From Entamoeba histolytica HM-1:IMSS (taxonomy: Eukaryota; Evosea; Mastigamoebida; Endamoebidae): a stretch of DNA of 57,861 bases. Numbering within the stretch: the first letter of the stretch is position 1; every line of letters starts with the position of its first letter. The position numbers and the translations under genes are program-made. Where the stretch lies: positions 1,159 through 59,019 of the forward strand of contig NW_001914939.1 in assembly GCF_000208925.1 (NCBI RefSeq). Direction: 5' to 3'. The notes beneath the pieces were generated by a model that had not been told where the DNA came from, made no database searches, and saw nothing but the letters and a program-made list of their open reading frames with translations. Positions 53,858 through 57,861 of this stretch are shown piece after piece.

Positions 53858-55873
53858 ATGATGGTTTGTCTTGAACTTCCCTTTTTATTGAATGTTATTC
53901 ATTATTTTGAAAGTAAAAATGATTTAGAAAATTTTATGATTATTAATAAAAAATGTTTGTCAACATTATTTGCACTAAGAGTAAATCCATTATTTAGAAA
54001 TGACAATGACCTTTGTTGGCTTATAAATCATTTTCAAATAGAAACAATTGACTTCGGTGATATACCAATATCATCTATAGAACTTTTAATGAAAACTAAA
54101 AGAATAAGAAATCCTAATTTTTATCCAATTATTAAAAATGGATTGTTAAATGAATTAAATGCATCTGAAATATTCAAAAAAGTAACTCATTTAAAATTGT
54201 ATAAAAGAACTGAAGAAGACCAGATAAATGAAATGAAAAATGTGAATAACTTAATATTAAAATATTATAAGAGTTTCATTCATTTAAATTATTTGGAAGG
54301 GGATTTAGAATTAGTATTATATTTTCTTTCAAGATATACCAATTATGGAAGGGAAAAGTTTATAAAAATACCATCAACATTATTAATTTATTCTTTAAAT
54401 GGAAATGCAATTGAGTTAAAGAAGAGTAATATTGAATTGATTCAAAAAATAGAATCACTTATTCCTGATAATCAAATAATAAATTTTTATATTATTTTTG
54501 ATAATAATGCAAAAAAAGAATTATTTAAAAGTCAAGTTACTCGTTCATGGTATAGAAGAATAAGTTATGAATTAAATGAACAATGGAATAAAAATGTAAT
54601 TTGTGATGGTGGTTGTTGTATTCTTTTTAAACGATTGGTTGATAATTCAATGAATGAATTATTAAATAAAATGTATCCAAAAGAATTGATTTTTGAAGAA
54701 ATAACTACTACAACAAAATGGGATATTCCATCATATATTACTACTATTCATATTAATTATTCTAGTAAAACTACTCATTGGAAATTTAAACCAACTTTAA
54801 GATTTATTAAAGAATTATTTATGAATCAAATTGATTTTATTATTATTTCATCTTCTCTAGAAAATCTTCAACAAATGTTCTTATGTTCATGTCAAGAATC
54901 AACATTTCAAAATTGTGAAATGAAGTCATTGAAAAGAATTAGAATTATAAATTCTTTTCACCTTAATTTTTATAAATGTAGTTATGGTAGTTTAGAAGAA
55001 TTAACAATCATTAATAGTGGTGGTGTTCATTTCACTAATCTTATAAAGTCATTGAAAAAAATAGAGTTAGTAAATAGTAGAAGATTAACTATTCCTTTTG
55101 AACATGAACAAGATAATATCTTCACTTTTTATATCGAGTCATGTTCAGAAGTTCATCTTTCTCCAAATATACTTAAATTATTAAATCTTAAATCAAACCA
55201 TCATGAGTTTTCTAATACTTTTTATTTCCCACCAATCAAAGAGTATCAAAACAAACATTTATTTACATTCAATAAATTTATTTCATTTTCAAATGATATT
55301 GAAGTAATTGAAGATTCTATTAGAAGAATCAAAGATAAAAATAGTATGGAAGAATATGATTTAATTGTTTCAAGAGACTTTGGAACATTTGCTAATTACT
55401 ATAAAAAACAGATGTTTAGTACTATCCAAGGAGAGGTATATCATTTAAAAGGAATCCGTTATATTGAAATTACTGTTGTTGGTAATAGTTGGATTTCTAT
55501 TGGATGTATTGATGAAGAAAATTATGAATGTACAATATCTTCTCAATTAGGTTGGTTAAAGAATAGTATTGGTTTTCATTCAGATGATGGAAAGGTTTAT
55601 TTAGAATCAACTTATAAAACAATTGCACAAGGATTGGCTTATGGAAATAAAGTAGGACAGACAAATATAATTGGTATAGGATATGACTGCTTTAATGAAG
55701 AAATCTTTTATACAATTAATGGGTGTTTCTGGAAAAAATTTAAAATTCCTTGGAGAAATGTAGCAGTTGCAATTTCATTTGGAAAGTTTCATCCCATTCA
55801 AATTAATTCAGGAAGAAAGCCTTTTCTATTTGATAATAGACAAATATTTTCTGAATTACTATATAATAGCTAA
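53858..55873 (+). CDS. SPRY-domain protein with helical N-terminal region
   Basis: A 671-residue protein. Residues about 500-660 form a SPRY (B30.2-like) domain: IRYIEITVVGNSWISIGCID, GWLKNSIGFHSDDG, GLAYGNKVGQ, IIGIGYDCFNEEIFYTING. The N-terminal 450 residues begin LPFLLNVIHYFESKNDLENF, then KKCLSTLF, an F-box-like or LRR-type opening. Irregular leucine- and isoleucine-rich repeats follow (for example LKRIRIINSFHLNFYKC and LEELTIINSGGVHF) that look like degenerate leucine-rich repeats. Entamoeba has families with this LRR-like plus SPRY plan; their function is unknown, presumably protein binding. Single exon. The first ATG is used (an ATGATG pair). Confidence 0.8.
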   Translation: MMVCLELPFLLNVIHYFESKNDLENFMIINKKCLSTLFALRVNPLFRNDNDLCWLINHFQIETIDFGDIPISSIELLMKTKRIRNPNFYPIIKNGLLNELNASEIFKKVTHLKLYKRTEEDQINEMKNVNNLILKYYKSFIHLNYLEGDLELVLYFLSRYTNYGREKFIKIPSTLLIYSLNGNAIELKKSNIELIQKIESLIPDNQIINFYIIFDNNAKKELFKSQVTRSWYRRISYELNEQWNKNVICDGGCCILFKRLVDNSMNELLNKMYPKELIFEEITTTTKWDIPSYITTIHINYSSKTTHWKFKPTLRFIKELFMNQIDFIIISSSLENLQQMFLCSCQESTFQNCEMKSLKRIRIINSFHLNFYKCSYGSLEELTIINSGGVHFTNLIKSLKKIELVNSRRLTIPFEHEQDNIFTFYIESCSEVHLSPNILKLLNLKSNHHEFSNTFYFPPIKEYQNKHLFTFNKFISFSNDIEVIEDSIRRIKDKNSMEEYDLIVSRDFGTFANYYKKQMFSTIQGEVYHLKGIRYIEITVVGNSWISIGCIDEENYECTISSQLGWLKNSIGFHSDDGKVYLESTYKTIAQGLAYGNKVGQTNIIGIGYDCFNEEIFYTINGCFWKKFKIPWRNVAVAISFGKFHPIQINSGRKPFLFDNRQIFSELLYNS

Positions 55874-57228
55874 ATCAATAAAAATAATTCTAAAAAGGGA
55901 TAAACAATTATAATAATTGTAACCCATTGTTCTCTACTTCTCCTTTATTAATACATTATTTTGTTGATAATGAAAAATAAGGATTTAAAGAATAAGAAAA
56001 ATAATTTTATTAAAGAAATAATTAAATATTGGATATTTTTAATTTTTGTATATAATATCATTCTAATACTTGATTCTTTATAAATAAAAACAAAAAAAAA
56101 ACGATATTTATTTGGTGAATTATTATTGAAAATTCAAAAAATAGATATATAATTAAAATGAGAGTTATGAATAATATTATAAAAAATTTAACTCACTTAT
56201 TTTGTTTTACCAAGAAATAAATAACATTATTAGGTATTACAATACTTAATACTCATCTTTTGTATATTGAAACTTTTATTTTTTAAATAGGAATATTATT
56301 TATTTTTATAGACTTTATAACTTGTATTAATTTTCATCACATATTTATTTTAATTATTACATTCATAATATTCAGTAACATTAATCAATAAAATATTATT
56401 TCACCATATCAAATAATTTTTACTTTTTTATGACTTAGTGTTTGTTTGATACACTCTTTTAATAATCTTTATTCTCTTTTTGTAGTGTTTCTTTCTTTTA
56501 TTCAGAATCTTTATTATTCATTCTGATTCATTTTTTGCAATTATTTTAAATCATTCAGAAGTAATATTGTCATTACTTTTTTTTAATTAACTTGTAGCCA
56601 ATTAAGCATTACTGAATATATAATAACAAAGTGTAAAAAAAAATTTAAAATTAACCCCAGTGTCAAAGAAAAAGTACTCTTAATATTATTTACGTATTGT
56701 TGGGGTTTGAAGTTTATGCTCATTTTCATTGTAAAATTAAAACAACAAAATAGCTTTAGTTTTTAATACAAAATAATTTTGTATTAATTAAATTATTGGG
56801 ATAAATCCTACTTTGAAATATACACCTTTATTATTTTTTTCTATTCTTTCAAGTAAGTTAGTTTAGTAACTTTGAAAATAACATTTTTATGATGTTTATA
56901 GACAATTAATAACTTGAAAAGTTATGATAATAAATAATTAGTACTATACTAATTATTGGTTATATTTTTGGTATTTACAGAGTTTTTGTGTTGAATGAAA
57001 TAGATTTAATACATAATAATGCATAAAACAAATCAATGAACTATATTAAAACAAACCAATATAACACGTTCTAAGTGTTATTAAGAGAATAGAATGAAAT
57101 AAATGTATTAAAGAAAGAGTACAAACAAAAGAAAGAACAAAGATAATGGAAGAATGAATAAAATATAATAAGAATTATGAGCAACAAAAAGAAAAAGAGA
57201 AGGAACTAGAAAAAAGGAAATAAAATTA
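55874..57228. other. AT-rich spacer with one long-range hairpin
   Basis: About 1.35 kb without a protein gene. The sequence is mostly A/T runs. A 7-bp inverted repeat, AACCCCA at 56653-56659 and TGGGGTT at 56701-56707, stands out because G/C runs are rare here; two G-T pairs could extend it to 9. It could be a small RNA or a chance match. The last 60 bp are A/G-rich and precede the methyltransferase ATG. Confidence 0.35.
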
Positions 57229-57855
57229 ATGGATAGAAGAGATGTTGAACGAGGGTATGATTCAAAGAAACAACGAAATGTTCAAGAACGTAAATACTCA
57301 GAAATTGTAGCATTAAAACGGTATAATAATTGGGTTAAAGCGTGTTTAATCAGAAAATATATTCCAGAACATTCAAGAGTATTAGATTTTTGTGGAGGGA
57401 AAGGAGGTGATTATATTAAATTTAATCAAAATAGTGTTAGGAGTGTATTAACATGTGACATTTCAGGAGAGTCATTAAAAGATGCAGAAAAAAGATATAA
57501 AGAAAGAGAGCCAGCATTTAGATTTAATTTGAAAACAATTAAAGAAGATTGTTTTAGTTCAGAATTGTTAAATAAAATACCAAGCAATAGTTCATTTGAA
57601 GCTGTTTCATGTCAATTTGCTATTCATTATAGTTTTGAAACAAAAGAAAGAGCTTATCAAGCAATTTTTAATTTAACAAAATATTTAAGAAAAGGAGGAT
57701 TATTTGTTGGAACAACAGTCAATGCATATAGAGTAGTAAAGAAATTACGTACTGTTCCAGGAAATAAATTTGGTAATGAGTTATTTACTATTCGTTTTGA
57801 TGAACAATTTGATAAAGAGAATATACCTACATATGGAGCAAAAATATTATTTTGA
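57229..57855 (+). CDS. mRNA cap guanine-N7 methyltransferase, frame broken at end
   Basis: A 208-residue open frame covering the N-terminal two thirds of a cap methyltransferase. RRDVERGYDSKKQRNVQER opens it; LKRYNNWVKACLIRKYI and VLDFCGGKGGDYIKF form the AdoMet-binding motif I. LTCDISGESLKDAEKRY, SCQFAIHYSF and LRKGGLFVGTTVNAY follow. The enzyme transfers methyl from AdoMet to the GpppN cap. The family normally continues with YG-KY-F-L then 60-100 more residues. Here the frame stops at TGA 57853-57855 after GAKILF. In the frame one base over the DNA reads F-E-L-K, the expected continuation. The window ends 6 bp later, so the rest of the gene is outside. Either one extra T (four T's at 57850-57853) or a real nonsense break is present. 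Confidence 0.85.
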   Translation: MDRRDVERGYDSKKQRNVQERKYSEIVALKRYNNWVKACLIRKYIPEHSRVLDFCGGKGGDYIKFNQNSVRSVLTCDISGESLKDAEKRYKEREPAFRFNLKTIKEDCFSSELLNKIPSNSSFEAVSCQFAIHYSFETKERAYQAIFNLTKYLRKGGLFVGTTVNAYRVVKKLRTVPGNKFGNELFTIRFDEQFDKENIPTYGAKILF

Positions 57856-57861
57856 ATTAAA

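Noticed and set aside
53864..53869. GTTTGT at the start of the SPRY gene as an intron donor
   Set aside because: It lies in codons 3-4 of a continuous frame and no acceptor is needed; the frame downstream is intact.

Overview
The window looks like nuclear DNA of an Entamoeba species. It is extremely AT-rich. Genes are compact and closely spaced on both strands. Introns are tiny (50-90 nt), nearly all starting GTTTGT and ending TAG. Several starts follow close matches to Entamoeba core promoter elements (TATTTAAA, AATGAACT). A probable Entamoeba-type cysteine-protease-binding receptor (CPBF-like) sits close to a chagasin-family inhibitor. I cannot tell E. histolytica from its close relatives by eye.

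Layout. 1-13.3 kb is gene-poor. Apart from one intact gene (raptor homologue, 2648-5872, minus) it is low-complexity AT sequence. The plus strand is T-rich to about 9 kb and A-rich from about 9.2 to 13.2 kb. It looks like decayed Lys/Glu/Asn/Ile-rich coding sequence, perhaps old repeat elements. 13.3-22.2 kb is dense: a TBC RabGAP, eIF4E-like, proteasome chaperone PAC2-like, spliceosomal PRP4, an atypical Rab, exosome RRP41, a Ras-like GTPase and three unknown small proteins. 22.5-32.6 kb is one giant minus-strand gene. I extend it to about 3,310 residues by adding two small 5' exons. 32.7-47.9 kb is all plus strand: RuvB-like 1 (pontin), a small secreted protein, a SAC/5-phosphatase-like protein, a coiled-coil protein, prolyl-tRNA synthetase, a DCAF1-like protein, a PH-domain protein and an importin-alpha-like protein. 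47.9-49.7 kb holds debris, including a probable histone H4 relic. 49.7-55.9 kb holds the CPBF-like receptor, a Rab, a chagasin-type inhibitor (ICP) and a SPRY protein. The window ends in an mRNA cap methyltransferase whose frame breaks at the last few bases.

Most genes are unrelated housekeeping functions: TORC1 signalling, translation, splicing, RNA decay, proteasome assembly, chromatin remodelling, nuclear import and ubiquitin ligase substrate adaptation. The one suggestive cluster is receptor, Rab and protease inhibitor at 49.7-53.8 kb, which together would fit lysosomal hydrolase trafficking and control.

The most striking structural observation is a 322-bp segment present twice in opposite orientation (14683-15004 and 47799-48120) with no difference that I could see. 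It covers the 3' end of the importin-alpha-like gene plus flank. Eight introns were placed by hand; each restores a continuous frame, most of them with family-consistent sequence across the junction.
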